Source: Arthrobacter sp. 24S4-2 (GTDB taxonomy: Bacteria; Actinomycetota; Actinomycetes; Actinomycetales; Micrococcaceae). From it: a stretch of DNA of 64,000 bases. Position numbers and translations under genes: made by a program. Shown piece after piece: positions 41,242 to 50,184 of the stretch (position 1 is its first letter; every line of letters begins with the position of its first letter). The notes under the pieces were generated by a model, which saw nothing but the letters and a program-made list of their open reading frames with translations, was not told where the DNA came from and did not search any database. Where the stretch lies: NCBI RefSeq assembly GCF_005280255.1, contig NZ_CP040018.1, positions 3,100,001 through 3,164,000 of the forward strand, in the 5' to 3' direction.

Positions 41242-41269
41242 CTCCGGTTGTCCTTCGCAGGGATGGCGC

Positions 41270-42343
41270 CTAGCGGCGGGCCGGGTGCTTGGCGAGCTGC
41301 CGGTTGATCCGCGCGGCCCAGAAGGGTCCTTCGTAGAGGAAGGCAGTGTAGCCCTGCACGAGGGTGGCTCCGGCGTCGAGCCTCGCCTGCACATCCGCGG
41401 CAGTCTCCACGCCGCCCACGGACACAAGCGTGAGCTCACCTCCGGTTGCTTCCCTGAGGCGGCGCAGGACCTGCAGGGACCGTTCCTTCAGGGGGGCGCC
41501 GGACAGTCCGCCGGCGCCGCAGGCCTGGATTTTTGCCGGGTCAGCGGAGAGCCCTTCGCGGCCGATGGTTGTGTTGGTGGCGATGATGCCGTCGAGCTTG
41601 AGGTCGAGAGCCAGGCGCGCGACGTCGTCGATGTCTTCATCCGTGAGGTCGGGCGCGATCTTGACCAGCAGCGGGACGTGCCGGCCGGCGGCTTTGTCCG
41701 CCTCCTCTCCTACGGACTTAAGCAACGGCCGGAGCGTTTCGACGTTCTGCAGCAGGCGGAGCCCAGGTGTGTTGGGAGAGCTGACGTTGACCACGAGGTA
41801 GTCGGCTGCCGGCGCAAGGCTCCGGGCACTGATGAGGTAGTCATTGGCAGCGTCTTCCAGCTCCACCACCTTGCTCTTGCCAATGTTGACCCCGATCACC
41901 GGCCGGACCGCAGGATGCCTGCCTTGCAAGGCCGCCCTGGCCGACTTGAGCCGCGGGGCCACTGCAGCCGCACCGTCGTTATTGAAGCCCATCCGGTTGA
42001 TGACTGCTTTGTCCTCCACCAGGCGGAACAGGCGCGGTTTTTCGTTGCCCGGCTGGGCCTGGCCGGTGATGGTCCCGACTTCCACATGGCCGAATCCGAG
42101 TTCGGTCAGCGCCTCAATGCCGTGCCCCTCCTTGTCAAAGCCTGCGGCGAGGCCGAACGGCGAAGGGAAAGTCAGGCCGAAGGCGGAAGTCTGAAGCGAC
42201 GCGGCCGGCGCAGTGAACTTGGCCAGCACCTTGCCCGCCCCTGAGCTGTGGGCCAGCCGGATGGCCCGGAAGCCGATCTTGTGGGCGCGTTCAGCGTCCA
42301 TCCATGAAAAGGCCAAACGGAAGAAGGTGGGATATACGCGCAT
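41270..42343 (-). CDS. pyrD: Dihydroorotate dehydrogenase (quinone), class 2
   Basis: 357 aa from ATG 42343. The N-terminal amphipathic region (YPTFFRLAFSWMDAERAHKIGF) binds the membrane. FMN site residues lie in GLAAGFDKEG, NRMGFNNDG, VNVSSPNTPGLR (catalytic Ser), KIAPDL, TNTTIGREGL and VSVGGVETAADVQARLDAGATLVQGYTA. It oxidises dihydroorotate to orotate with menaquinone in pyrimidine synthesis. The upstream extension to 42478 is not supported. Confidence 0.95.
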   Translation of the reverse strand: MRVYPTFFRLAFSWMDAERAHKIGFRAIRLAHSSGAGKVLAKFTAPAASLQTSAFGLTFPSPFGLAAGFDKEGHGIEALTELGFGHVEVGTITGQAQPGNEKPRLFRLVEDKAVINRMGFNNDGAAAVAPRLKSARAALQGRHPAVRPVIGVNIGKSKVVELEDAANDYLISARSLAPAADYLVVNVSSPNTPGLRLLQNVETLRPLLKSVGEEADKAAGRHVPLLVKIAPDLTDEDIDDVARLALDLKLDGIIATNTTIGREGLSADPAKIQACGAGGLSGAPLKERSLQVLRRLREATGGELTLVSVGGVETAADVQARLDAGATLVQGYTAFLYEGPFWAARINRQLAKHPARR

Positions 42344-42454
42344 AGGTCCAGTTTTCCGGTTCCGGCTGCCCAGACCAAACCGGCGCGCAGGTCCGGGGCG
42401 GTATGACGCATCCTGTGGGCACCGTGGTAGCTCGCTGCCGCCGTATACGTTGTC

Positions 42455-42460
42455 TAGGCT
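42455..42460 (+). promoter_or_regulatory. Leaderless-type -10 box for the first alpha/beta hydrolase
   Basis: TAGGCT ends 6 nt before ATG 42467, the start required by homology with the downstream paralogue. Confidence 0.5.
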
Positions 42461-42466
42461 GGGCAG

Positions 42467-43476
42467 ATGAAGTGGCACACAGACATCCTGGGGATGATTT
42501 CGAAGCCTGTATTTACCAGGCGGCGGGCGCCGACGGAGTGGAGCGCACGGCCACCCTGGTACGGCACGTGCCCAACGGTGGAACGGACCGGCCAGGCCAG
42601 CCGGTTCCCCACCCGCTCCCCCGCCGTGCCGTCCTGTTCCTGCACGGCTGGAGCGACTACTTCTTCAATGTCGAGCTCGCCCAGTTCTGGACAAACAAGG
42701 GCTTTGAGTTCTTCGCCCTGGACATGCACAACCACGGCCGGAGCCTTCAGCCTGACACCCACGGCGGCTTCGTGGCCGATCTCGACGACTACGACGCAGA
42801 GATCAGCAAAGCGATCGGAATCATCGGCTCCCTCCGGCCGGAGGAAGCCGCGGGGCCGTCGCTGACCCTGATGGGCCACTCGACCGGCGGCCTTGTTGCC
42901 GCCCTGTGGGTCAGCCGCCATCCGGGCGTCGCCGCCCAGCTGGTCCTTAACAGCCCGTGGCTCGAAATGCACGGCAGCTCCCTGGTCCGCCGTGCCGCCC
43001 GGACCATGGTGGGGCCACTGGCGCACTACCGGCCGGAGGCGGTGCTGCGGCTGCCGGAGCGCGGATTCTATTGGCGGAGCATCAGCAGCGAGGCTGAAGG
43101 TGAGTGGACCCTGGACAACAAGTACCGGCCGCCGATGGCATTTCCCGTGCGGGCCGGATGGCTCAGGGCTGTTCTGGCCGGGCATTCCCGGGTGGCCCGC
43201 GGGCTGCGGATCGACATCCCCATTCTGGTGCTCCTATCCGGGGCCAGTGAGACCGGGTTGTTCTGGACGGAAGCGATGCGCAGGACCGACGCCGTGCTGG
43301 ATGTGAACACCATCGCCATCAGGGCCATGGCCCTGGGCCGGTCGGTGACCCTGGAACGGATCGACGGGGCGCTCCACGACGTCTTCCTGTCTCCGGCCCA
43401 CGTCCGGGCGGACGCCTACGCCCGGCTGAACCGCTGGATCCGCGGGTACATCCTCGACGACGGCGGGCAGCAGTGA
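42467..43476 (+). pseudogene. Alpha/beta hydrolase 1 with an apparent 1-nt deletion near the start
   Basis: ATG 42467 reads MKWHTDILG and then loses frame. The downstream frame continues DDFEACIYQAAGADGVERTA. The paralogue just downstream has WQADLLGDGFEHLEL at the same place. Adding one G to the run at 42490-42493 gives WHTDILGDDFEA and restores a protein of about 337 aa. The hydrolase core is otherwise intact: VLFLHGWSDYF, nucleophile in LMGHSTGG, His in GALHDVFLS. A GTG at 42472 could initiate the shifted frame, giving an almost complete protein, so function may persist. Its stop overlaps the next GTG. Confidence 0.75.
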
Positions 43477-44558
43477 GCGCGCCGGCGCAGGACCCGCCAG
43501 CCTGGCAGGCGGACCTGCTGGGTGACGGTTTCGAGCACCTCGAGCTTCCCCTGGCCGATGACGACGAAGGCGGGGTATGTGCCACGCTGGTCCGGCATGT
43601 TCCCGCCGGTCCGCCAGGGCCGCCCGCCCTGCTTTCCGCCCTGCGGAAGAACGTCTTCAAGCCCTTGCCGTGGCCCGGATCCGAGGCCCGGACCCACCAC
43701 GGAGCCGTTCGCCCGGGGGTGGTCCTGTACATTCACGGCTGGGCGGACTACTTCCTGCAGTCCGAACTTGCGAAGTACGTCGGCTCGCATGGACTTCGTT
43801 TCTATGCGCTGGACCTGCGCAAGTTCGGCCGTAGCCTGCGTACCTGGCAGACTCCCGGCTACGCCACGGACCTGGCGGTCTATGACGAAGACATCGCCGC
43901 CGCGCTGGCGGCAATCAAGGCCGATGTGGCCGCCCGCACCGGCCAGCCGGCGGAACCTGTAGTCCACATGCTGGCGCACTCACTGGGCGGGCTCATCGGT
44001 GCGCTCTGGGCAAACCGACACCCCGGCGCCTTGGGGACACTGATCCTGAATGCTCCCTGGCTGGAACTCCAGGGCAGCAGCCTGATCCGGAACATCGCCA
44101 TGCACCTTGTGGAACCGTTGGCGCGCACGGATCCCAAGCGGCCCTTCCGTTTCCCGGAAATGCCGGCCTATTGGCAGAGCGTCAGCGACCAGGCCCACGG
44201 CGAGTGGTTCCTTGATCCGCAGTGGCGCCCGACGGCGTCGTTCCCCATCCGCGCGGGCTGGACCCGTGCGGTCCTTGCCGGACACTCGGCCGTCGAACGG
44301 CGGCTGGACATCGGCGCGCCGGTCCTGGTGATGCTCTCGGACCGCACCAGGATCCAGGCCGAGTGGTCCGAGGAACTGATGGGGATGGACGCCGTGATTG
44401 ACGTCGAGCAGACCGCCCGCCGCGCCCTGGGCCTCGGCCGGCGCACGTCCGTCTACCGCTACCCGGGGGCCATCCACGACATCTTCCTCTCACGCCGTGA
44501 GGTGCGGCAGGAAGCGTACCGGGACCTGGTCGCCTGGCTGCATTCCTATCCGGGCTGA
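43473..44558 (+). CDS. Alpha/beta hydrolase 2 (tandem paralogue)
   Basis: 361 aa. VVLYIHGWADYF carries the oxyanion strand. The nucleophile is Ser170 in AHSLGG (AHSLG instead of the usual GHSxG), and the catalytic His lies in GAIHDIFLSRRE near residue 342. It shares the blocks ATLVRHVPxG, LNxPWLELxGSSL and AGWxRAVLAGHS with hydrolase 1, so the pair arose by tandem duplication. It resembles monoacylglycerol-lipase-type enzymes. GTG 43473 overlaps the preceding stop (coupled). Its 3' end overlaps convergent uppS by 13 nt. Confidence 0.85.
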   Translation: MSAPAQDPPAWQADLLGDGFEHLELPLADDDEGGVCATLVRHVPAGPPGPPALLSALRKNVFKPLPWPGSEARTHHGAVRPGVVLYIHGWADYFLQSELAKYVGSHGLRFYALDLRKFGRSLRTWQTPGYATDLAVYDEDIAAALAAIKADVAARTGQPAEPVVHMLAHSLGGLIGALWANRHPGALGTLILNAPWLELQGSSLIRNIAMHLVEPLARTDPKRPFRFPEMPAYWQSVSDQAHGEWFLDPQWRPTASFPIRAGWTRAVLAGHSAVERRLDIGAPVLVMLSDRTRIQAEWSEELMGMDAVIDVEQTARRALGLGRRTSVYRYPGAIHDIFLSRREVRQEAYRDLVAWLHSYPG

Positions 44559-45385
44559 CCGCTGCCGGTCGGTGCTGCTGCATCGACGGCGCCGCCGTAC
44601 CGGCGGTCGCGCCGGGCGTAGATCTCGACGGCGTCCCACAGGGTCCTGCGGTCGACGTCGGGCCAGAGCGTGTCCATGAACACGAACTCCGCGTACGCGG
44701 ACTGCCACAGCATGAAGTTGGAGAGCCGCTGCTCGCCGGAGCTCCGCAGGAAGAGGTCGACGTCAGGAAGGTCCGGTTCGTCCAGATACTTCTGGATGGT
44801 CCGTTCCGTGATGGCGCCGGGCTTGAGCCTGCCGGCCGCAACGTCCTCGGCAATTGCGGAGACGGCGTCGGCGATTTCGGCCCTCCCGCCGTAATTAACA
44901 CACATGGTCAACGTGCAGGTGCTGTTACCCCGCGTGTAATCCTCGGCGTCCTCCAGCTCCCGGATTACCGACCCCCAGAGTCTGGGCCGCCGTCCGGACC
45001 AGCGGATGCGCACGCCCCATTCGTCCAGCTGGTTCCTCTGCCGGCGTAGCACATCCTTGTTAAAACCCATCAGGAAGCGCACCTCCTCCGGGGAGCGCCG
45101 CCAGTTCTCCGTGGAGAAGGCATACACCGTCACGTACTTAATGCCCAGTTCAATGGCTCCGGCGACGACGTCCAGGAGGGCGGGTTCACCGGCCTTGTGG
45201 CCCTCGATCCGCGGCAGCCCCCGTTGGTTTGCCCAGCGACCGTTGCCGTCCATCACGATCGCGACGTGCTGCGGTATGAATTCTTCGGGAATGGACGGCG
45301 GTACGGCCCCGGAAGTGTGCGGATACGGTGCCTGCACCGGCTCCGTCCGCTGCCGTACGGGATTCTTCTTCTTTCCAAGGGCCAC
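44546..45385 (-). CDS. uppS: Isoprenyl (undecaprenyl/decaprenyl) diphosphate synthase, cis type
   Basis: 279 aa. The catalytic Asp is in IVMDGNGRWA. Other conserved blocks are HKAGEPALLDVV, YAFSTENWRRSPEEV, CVNYGGRAEIADA, PDVDLFLRSSGEQRLSNFMLWQSAYAE and FMDTLWPD. It makes the long-chain polyprenyl diphosphate carrier for cell-wall precursors at the membrane. The GTG start lies 2 nt after the recO stop; the recO-uppS pair is conserved in actinobacteria. Confidence 0.95.
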   Translation of the reverse strand: MALGKKKNPVRQRTEPVQAPYPHTSGAVPPSIPEEFIPQHVAIVMDGNGRWANQRGLPRIEGHKAGEPALLDVVAGAIELGIKYVTVYAFSTENWRRSPEEVRFLMGFNKDVLRRQRNQLDEWGVRIRWSGRRPRLWGSVIRELEDAEDYTRGNSTCTLTMCVNYGGRAEIADAVSAIAEDVAAGRLKPGAITERTIQKYLDEPDLPDVDLFLRSSGEQRLSNFMLWQSAYAEFVFMDTLWPDVDRRTLWDAVEIYARRDRRYGGAVDAAAPTGSGQPG

Positions 45386-45387
45386 AG

Positions 45388-46143
45388 TCAGCTACGCTCC
45401 ACATGTTTGAGTGATTTCAGCACACGTTCAAGATGCCACTGGAGGTAGCTGGCAACCAAACCGGCCGCCTCCCGCCGGTTGACCGCCTGGGAGGCGTCCG
45501 CCGTCGTCCAGTCCCCTGTGAGCAGCGCACCGAGCAGGAAAACTGTTTCGGCTGCGGGTGCGGGCGATCCCGGCGGGCGGCAGTCGTGGCACACCATGCC
45601 GCCCAGCGGAGCCGAAAATGCCGTGTGCGGGCCGGGAGCACCACAGCGGGCGCAGATGGTGAAGCTCGGCGCCCATCCTCCGGTGGCCAGGGCACGCAGC
45701 AGGTACGAGTCGAGGATTAGCTCCGGGGTGTGCTCGCCCCGGCTCAGCGAGGCCAGTGCCCCCACCAGGAGGTTGTACTGCGCGGTTCCGGCCTCGCCAT
45801 CCACATCAGTGAGTTTTTCGGCTGTTTCCGTCATGGCGGCCGCCACGGTGTAGCGGCCGTAGTCTGCCGCGATGCTGCCGCCGTAGGCGCCTTTGGCCAC
45901 GGCCTGCGTGACGATGTCCAGGGTTCGTCCGGAAATCAGCTGCAGGTCCGCCACCATGAACGGTTCCAGCCGTGCCCCGAAGCGGCTGCTGGTGCGTCGG
46001 ACGCCTTTGGCCACGGCACGGACCTGGCCGTGGTGCTTGGTGAGCAGCGTGATGATCCGGTCAGCCTCACCCAGCTTGTGGGTGCGCAGGACTACGGCGT
46101 CATCCCGGTAGGCGCGCGCTGAGTAGGAGGATTGTTGGGCCAC
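45388..46143 (-). CDS. recO: DNA repair protein RecO
   Basis: 251 aa from the GTG at 46143. An N-terminal OB-fold (RDDAVVLRTHKLGEADRIITLLTKHHGQVRAVAKGVRR) is followed by the helical domain with a zinc finger (CARCGAP, then MVCHDC). RecO loads RecA with RecR and anneals ssDNA during gap repair. In this position it lies between leuA and uppS on the minus strand. Confidence 0.94.
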   Translation of the reverse strand: MAQQSSYSARAYRDDAVVLRTHKLGEADRIITLLTKHHGQVRAVAKGVRRTSSRFGARLEPFMVADLQLISGRTLDIVTQAVAKGAYGGSIAADYGRYTVAAAMTETAEKLTDVDGEAGTAQYNLLVGALASLSRGEHTPELILDSYLLRALATGGWAPSFTICARCGAPGPHTAFSAPLGGMVCHDCRPPGSPAPAAETVFLLGALLTGDWTTADASQAVNRREAAGLVASYLQWHLERVLKSLKHVERS

Positions 46144-46183
46144 AGTTAATCTTCGCACTGACCTTCGGGAAACCGCGGATGCA

Positions 46184-46209
46184 GCGCCCCCGGGGTGAGC
46201 CGGGGGCGC
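46184..46209 (-). terminator. Hairpin downstream of leuA
   Basis: GCGCCCCCGG-GGTGAG-CCGGGGGCGC, perfect 10-bp arms 29 nt past the leuA stop and upstream of recO. No U-tract is present. Confidence 0.5.
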
Positions 46210-46237
46210 AACAGGTCAGCGCAACGGGTGATTGGTT

Positions 46238-47977
46238 TTAGGCCTGAGCGTCCCGGACCGCGCGGTTCACGGCCGAGATGACCGCCTTCAGCGAGGACGT
46301 GGTGGTGTTGGAATCAATGCCGACGCCCCACAGCACCCGCTCGCCCACAGCGCACTCAACGTATGCCGCCGCACGGGCATTGCCACCTTCAGAGAGCGCG
46401 TGCTCGCTGTAGTCCAGGACCCGCACGTCCACGCCATCCTCACCCAGGATCGCGAGCAGCGCCGCGATCGGGCCGTTACCGGTGCCGGTGCGGCGGACCT
46501 GGACGCCATCCACGGTGACCGTCGCATGCAAGGTCATGGCGCCGTCGTCGTCCGTTTCCGTGCTGAACGAGCCCAGCGAATAGCGGCCCCACTGGCCGTC
46601 CTCCTTGCTGGAGGGCAGGTACTCGTCCTGGAAGAGCTGCCAGAGCTGGGCGCCGCTGACCTCGCCGCCCACGGTGTCCGTCTGCTTCTGGATCACGCCG
46701 GAGAACTCGATCTGCGCACGGCGCGGCAGGTCCAGGCTGTGCTCGTTCTTCAGCAGGTAGGCCACGCCGCCCTTTCCGGACTGGGAGTTGACCCGGATGA
46801 CGGCTTCGTAGCTGCGGCCCAGGTCCTTGGGGTCCACCGGCAGGTACGGAACCTGCCAGGTGTAGTCGGCGACGTCCTTGCCGGCGGCCGCGGCGTCCTT
46901 CTCGAGGGCTTCGAAGCCCTTCTTGATGGCGTCCTGGTGCGAGCCCGAGAAGGCGGTGAAAACGAGGTCACCGCCGTACGGCGAACGCTCCGCCACCGGC
47001 AGCTGGTTGCAGTATTCCACCGTGCGGCGGACTTCGTCGATGTCGGAGAAATCGATCATGGGGTCGATGCCCTGGACGAACATGTTCAGGCCCAGGGTGA
47101 CCAGGTCCACGTTGCCGGTCCGCTCGCCGTTGCCGAACAGGCAGCCTTCGATCCGGTCGGCGCCGGCGAGGTAGCCCAGTTCGGCGGCCGCAACTCCGGT
47201 GCCGCGGTCATTGTGCGGGTGCAGGGAGAGGATGATGCCCTCGCGGGGGTGCAGGTTGCGGCTCATCCACTCAATGGAGTCGGCGTAGACATTCGGGGTG
47301 GCCATTTCTACTGTGGCCGGCAGGTTGATGATGACCTGGCTGTCCGCTGACGCCTCGAAGACATCGGCGACGGCGTTGCACACACGGACGGCGTATTCGA
47401 GTTCGGTGCCGGTGAACGATTCCGGCGAGTATTCGTAGGTGATGTGCGTGTCCGCCAGCGTTTCCTCGTACTTCTTGCACAGGCGTGCGCCCTGGAGAGC
47501 GATGTCCAGGATGCCGTCCTCGTCCTGGTTGAAGACGACACGGCGCTGCAGGACCGACGTGGAGTTATACAGGTGGACGATCGCCTGCTTCGCCCCGACC
47601 AGAGATTCGTAGGTCCGCTCGATCAGGTGCTCACGGGCCTGCGTCAGCACCTGGATGGTGACGTCGTCGGGAATGTGGTTGCCTTCGATCAGCTGCCGGA
47701 CGAAGTCGAAGTCGGTCTGCGAGGCGGACGGGAAGCCGACCTCGATTTCCTTGTAGCCCATGCGGACCAGCAGGTCGAACATCTTCATCTTGCGGGCCGG
47801 GCTCATGGGATCGATCAGGGCCTGGTTGCCGTCCCTGAGGTCCACGGCGCACCAGCGCGGGGCCTTGGTGATTACTTTGTCCGGCCACGTCCGGTCCGGC
47901 AGTTCAACACTGATCTGGTCCTGGAACGGGACATAGCGGTGGACGGGCATTCCTGAGGGCTTCTGTGCGTTTCGCAT
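46238..47977 (-). CDS. leuA: 2-isopropylmalate synthase
   Basis: 579 aa from ATG 47977. The HMGL-like TIM barrel begins with VDLRDGNQALIDPM. GFPSASQTDFDF, HPHNDRGTGVAAAELG and NGERTGNVDL bind metal and substrate. The C-terminal LeuA dimer (regulatory) domain (about 440-575) confers Leu feedback. It condenses acetyl-CoA with 2-oxoisovalerate in leucine synthesis. The long form is the actinobacterial type. An upstream Leu-rich leader peptide with a long-range stem suggests control by leucine or leucyl-tRNA supply. Confidence 0.96.
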   Translation of the reverse strand: MRNAQKPSGMPVHRYVPFQDQISVELPDRTWPDKVITKAPRWCAVDLRDGNQALIDPMSPARKMKMFDLLVRMGYKEIEVGFPSASQTDFDFVRQLIEGNHIPDDVTIQVLTQAREHLIERTYESLVGAKQAIVHLYNSTSVLQRRVVFNQDEDGILDIALQGARLCKKYEETLADTHITYEYSPESFTGTELEYAVRVCNAVADVFEASADSQVIINLPATVEMATPNVYADSIEWMSRNLHPREGIILSLHPHNDRGTGVAAAELGYLAGADRIEGCLFGNGERTGNVDLVTLGLNMFVQGIDPMIDFSDIDEVRRTVEYCNQLPVAERSPYGGDLVFTAFSGSHQDAIKKGFEALEKDAAAAGKDVADYTWQVPYLPVDPKDLGRSYEAVIRVNSQSGKGGVAYLLKNEHSLDLPRRAQIEFSGVIQKQTDTVGGEVSGAQLWQLFQDEYLPSSKEDGQWGRYSLGSFSTETDDDGAMTLHATVTVDGVQVRRTGTGNGPIAALLAILGEDGVDVRVLDYSEHALSEGGNARAAAYVECAVGERVLWGVGIDSNTTTSSLKAVISAVNRAVRDAQA

Positions 47978-48034
47978 TACTATCGGGGCCTTTTCTGTGA
48001 TTCCTGTTTGAAAGGTGGCCGGGCAACACAAACT

Positions 48035-48085
48035 CCGCGACGAGGATCGGCCTTGCGCTAGATCGCGTCTGAGGCCTCGCCGCGG
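48035..48085 (-). promoter_or_regulatory. leuA leader RNA stem overlapping the leader peptide
   Basis: CCGCGGCGAGG (minus strand, 48085-48075, inside the leader peptide) can pair with CCTCGTCGCGG (48045-48035) with a single G-U pair. A ribosome stalled on the Leu codons just upstream would change access to this stem. Compatible with the LEU element known for actinobacterial leuA. Confidence 0.65.
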
Positions 48086-48117
48086 CAGCTAAGAAGAAGC
48101 AGTTCTGCGCGCACCAT
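48058..48117 (-). CDS. leuA leader peptide with four consecutive Leu codons
   Basis: Reading from ATG 48117 (or GTG 48114) gives MVRAELLLLSCRGEASDAI and a TAG stop at 48060-48058. It has CTG-CTT-CTT-CTT in a row, 81 nt before leuA. Short Leu-rich peptides ahead of leuA are a recognised control device in actinobacteria; the peptide is a sensor, not a product. No clear ribosome-binding site is present, so the leader may be leaderless. Confidence 0.75.
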   Translation of the reverse strand: MVRAELLLLSCRGEASDAI

Positions 48118-48231
48118 TTCACAGTAACACGGGTGCGTAAGATGAAGGAGCAACACCTCCAGCAACGTCCACTATGCAGACGCTGCCACCGGTGCCCGCG
48201 CCGGCGGCAGCCCTCACCTGAAGGAGCACTT

Positions 48232-50184
48232 GTGCCAATCTCCGGGATCGACCTGTCCAATATCGACCACAGCGTCCGGCCGCAGGATGACCTGTACCAG
48301 CACATCAACGGCGCATGGCTGAAGAGCACAACCATCCCGGACGACCGCGCGCTCGAAGGAACCTTTACGGCCTTGCGGGACGGTTCGGAACTGGCGGTCA
48401 GGGAAATCATCGAGGAAGCCGCCGGACGGGGCGAGGACGCCAGCGGCATCGAGCGGAAGGTCGGCGACCTCTACAGCAGCTTCCTGGATGAAGCCACCGT
48501 GGAAGCCAAGGCCATGGACCCGATCCGGGAGCGCCTCGATGCGGTCTTCGCAACAACGTCAGCGGCTGAAGTCATCGAATTGGCCGGCCGGCTGTTCCGC
48601 TCGGACGTGTCGGGCCTCTTCTACATCTATCCCGCCCCCGACGCGGGAAATCCGGACCGGATCCTGCTTTACACCGGCCAGGGCGGCCTGGGCCTGCCCG
48701 ACGAGTCCTACTACCGCGAAGAGAAGTTCGCCCCGATGGTCGAGGCCTACGGCGAACACGTGCGGACCATGCTGAGCCTCGCCGGAACGGCGGACCCGGA
48801 GGGCGCCGCCCAGCGCGTGGTCGGGCTGGAGACGGCGCTGGCCGCCCACCACTGGGACAACGTCACGCTGCGCGACCCGCAGAAGACCTACAACCTGAAG
48901 ACCGCTGCGGAAGCCGTTGAGCTGTTCCCCCTGATGGACACCTGGTTCGACGCTGCCGGAATCACGCCGGAAAAGCGCGAAGAACTGGTGGTCAGCACCC
49001 CTGATTTCTTTGCCGGGGCAGCCGGCCTGCTCGAATCCGAGCCGGTGGCTGCGTGGCAGGACTGGCTCGCCATGCGGGTGGTCAGCTCTGCGGCTCCCTA
49101 CCTCTCCTCGGAATTCGTGGATGCCAACTTCGCCTTCTACGGCACCACCATCAGCGGCACGCCCCGGAACAAGGACCGCTGGAAGCGCGGGGTCGCCGTC
49201 GTCGAAGCCTCGCTGGGTGAGGCCGTCGGCCAGATCTACGTCTCCCGGCACTTTCCGGAAACCCACAAAGCCCGCATGCAGGCGCTCGTGGCCAACCTTA
49301 TCGAGGCCTACCGGCAAAGCATCACCGGGCTCACCTGGATGGGAGAGGACACCAAACTCGAAGCCCTGAAGAAGCTTGAGGCGTTCCGTGCCAAGATCGG
49401 CTACCCCGATGAGTGGATCGACTACTCGGCAGTGCAGATCGACCCGACCGATCTCCTGGGAAACGTTGAGCGGGCCCACAACGCCGACGTCGACCGTCAC
49501 CTGGACGAGGTGGGCAAGCCCGTGGACCGGAACAAGTGGCTCATGACGCCGCAGACCGTCAACGCCTACTACCACCCGCTCCTCAATGAAATCGTGTTCC
49601 CGGCAGCAATTCTCCAGGCGCCGTTCTTCACGGCGGACGCCGACGACGCCGTCAACTACGGCGGCATCGGCGCGGTGATCGGGCACGAGATCGGGCACGG
49701 CTTCGATGACCAGGGTTCACAGTTCGACGGCGGCGGCGCCCTCCGGAACTGGTGGACGGAGGATGACCGGACGGCTTTCGAGGCCCTGACCTCCAAGCTC
49801 GTGGCCCAGTTTGACGCGTTGTCGCCGCACGCTGCGCCGGGACACCATGTCAACGGCAAGCTCACGCTCGGTGAAAACATCGGCGACCTTGGCGGTCTCA
49901 CCATCGCCTACAAGGCGTACCTGATCAGCCTCGACGGCGCGGAGCCGCCGGTGCTGGACGGCCTGACCGGGCAGCAGAGGTTCTTTGCGTCCTGGGCTGC
50001 GGGCTGGCGGCAGGTGATCCGCAACGAGGAGGCCATCCGGCGCCTGGCGACGGACCCGCACTCCCCCAACGAATTCCGCACCAATGCCATCGCCAAGAAT
50101 TTGGATGCCTTCCATGAGGCGTTCGGCGTGGCCGAACAGGACGGAATGTGGATGCAGCCCGAGGAGCGCGTCAGCATCTGGTAA
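48232..50184 (+). CDS. M13 family (neprilysin-like) zinc metalloendopeptidase
   Basis: 650 aa from the GTG at 48232 with AAGGAG 5 nt upstream. Zinc ligands are readable: His485 and His489 in GHEIGHGFDD, and Glu548 in GENIGDLGGL. The conserved NAYYHPLLNEIVFPAAILQAPFF lies just before. The N-terminal M13_N domain starts PQDDLYQHINGAWL. There is no signal or transmembrane segment, so it is a cytosolic form as in many actinobacteria. It cleaves oligopeptides. The last codons and stop are duplicated in an 18-nt tandem repeat. Confidence 0.94.
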   Translation: MPISGIDLSNIDHSVRPQDDLYQHINGAWLKSTTIPDDRALEGTFTALRDGSELAVREIIEEAAGRGEDASGIERKVGDLYSSFLDEATVEAKAMDPIRERLDAVFATTSAAEVIELAGRLFRSDVSGLFYIYPAPDAGNPDRILLYTGQGGLGLPDESYYREEKFAPMVEAYGEHVRTMLSLAGTADPEGAAQRVVGLETALAAHHWDNVTLRDPQKTYNLKTAAEAVELFPLMDTWFDAAGITPEKREELVVSTPDFFAGAAGLLESEPVAAWQDWLAMRVVSSAAPYLSSEFVDANFAFYGTTISGTPRNKDRWKRGVAVVEASLGEAVGQIYVSRHFPETHKARMQALVANLIEAYRQSITGLTWMGEDTKLEALKKLEAFRAKIGYPDEWIDYSAVQIDPTDLLGNVERAHNADVDRHLDEVGKPVDRNKWLMTPQTVNAYYHPLLNEIVFPAAILQAPFFTADADDAVNYGGIGAVIGHEIGHGFDDQGSQFDGGGALRNWWTEDDRTAFEALTSKLVAQFDALSPHAAPGHHVNGKLTLGENIGDLGGLTIAYKAYLISLDGAEPPVLDGLTGQQRFFASWAAGWRQVIRNEEAIRRLATDPHSPNEFRTNAIAKNLDAFHEAFGVAEQDGMWMQPEERVSIW

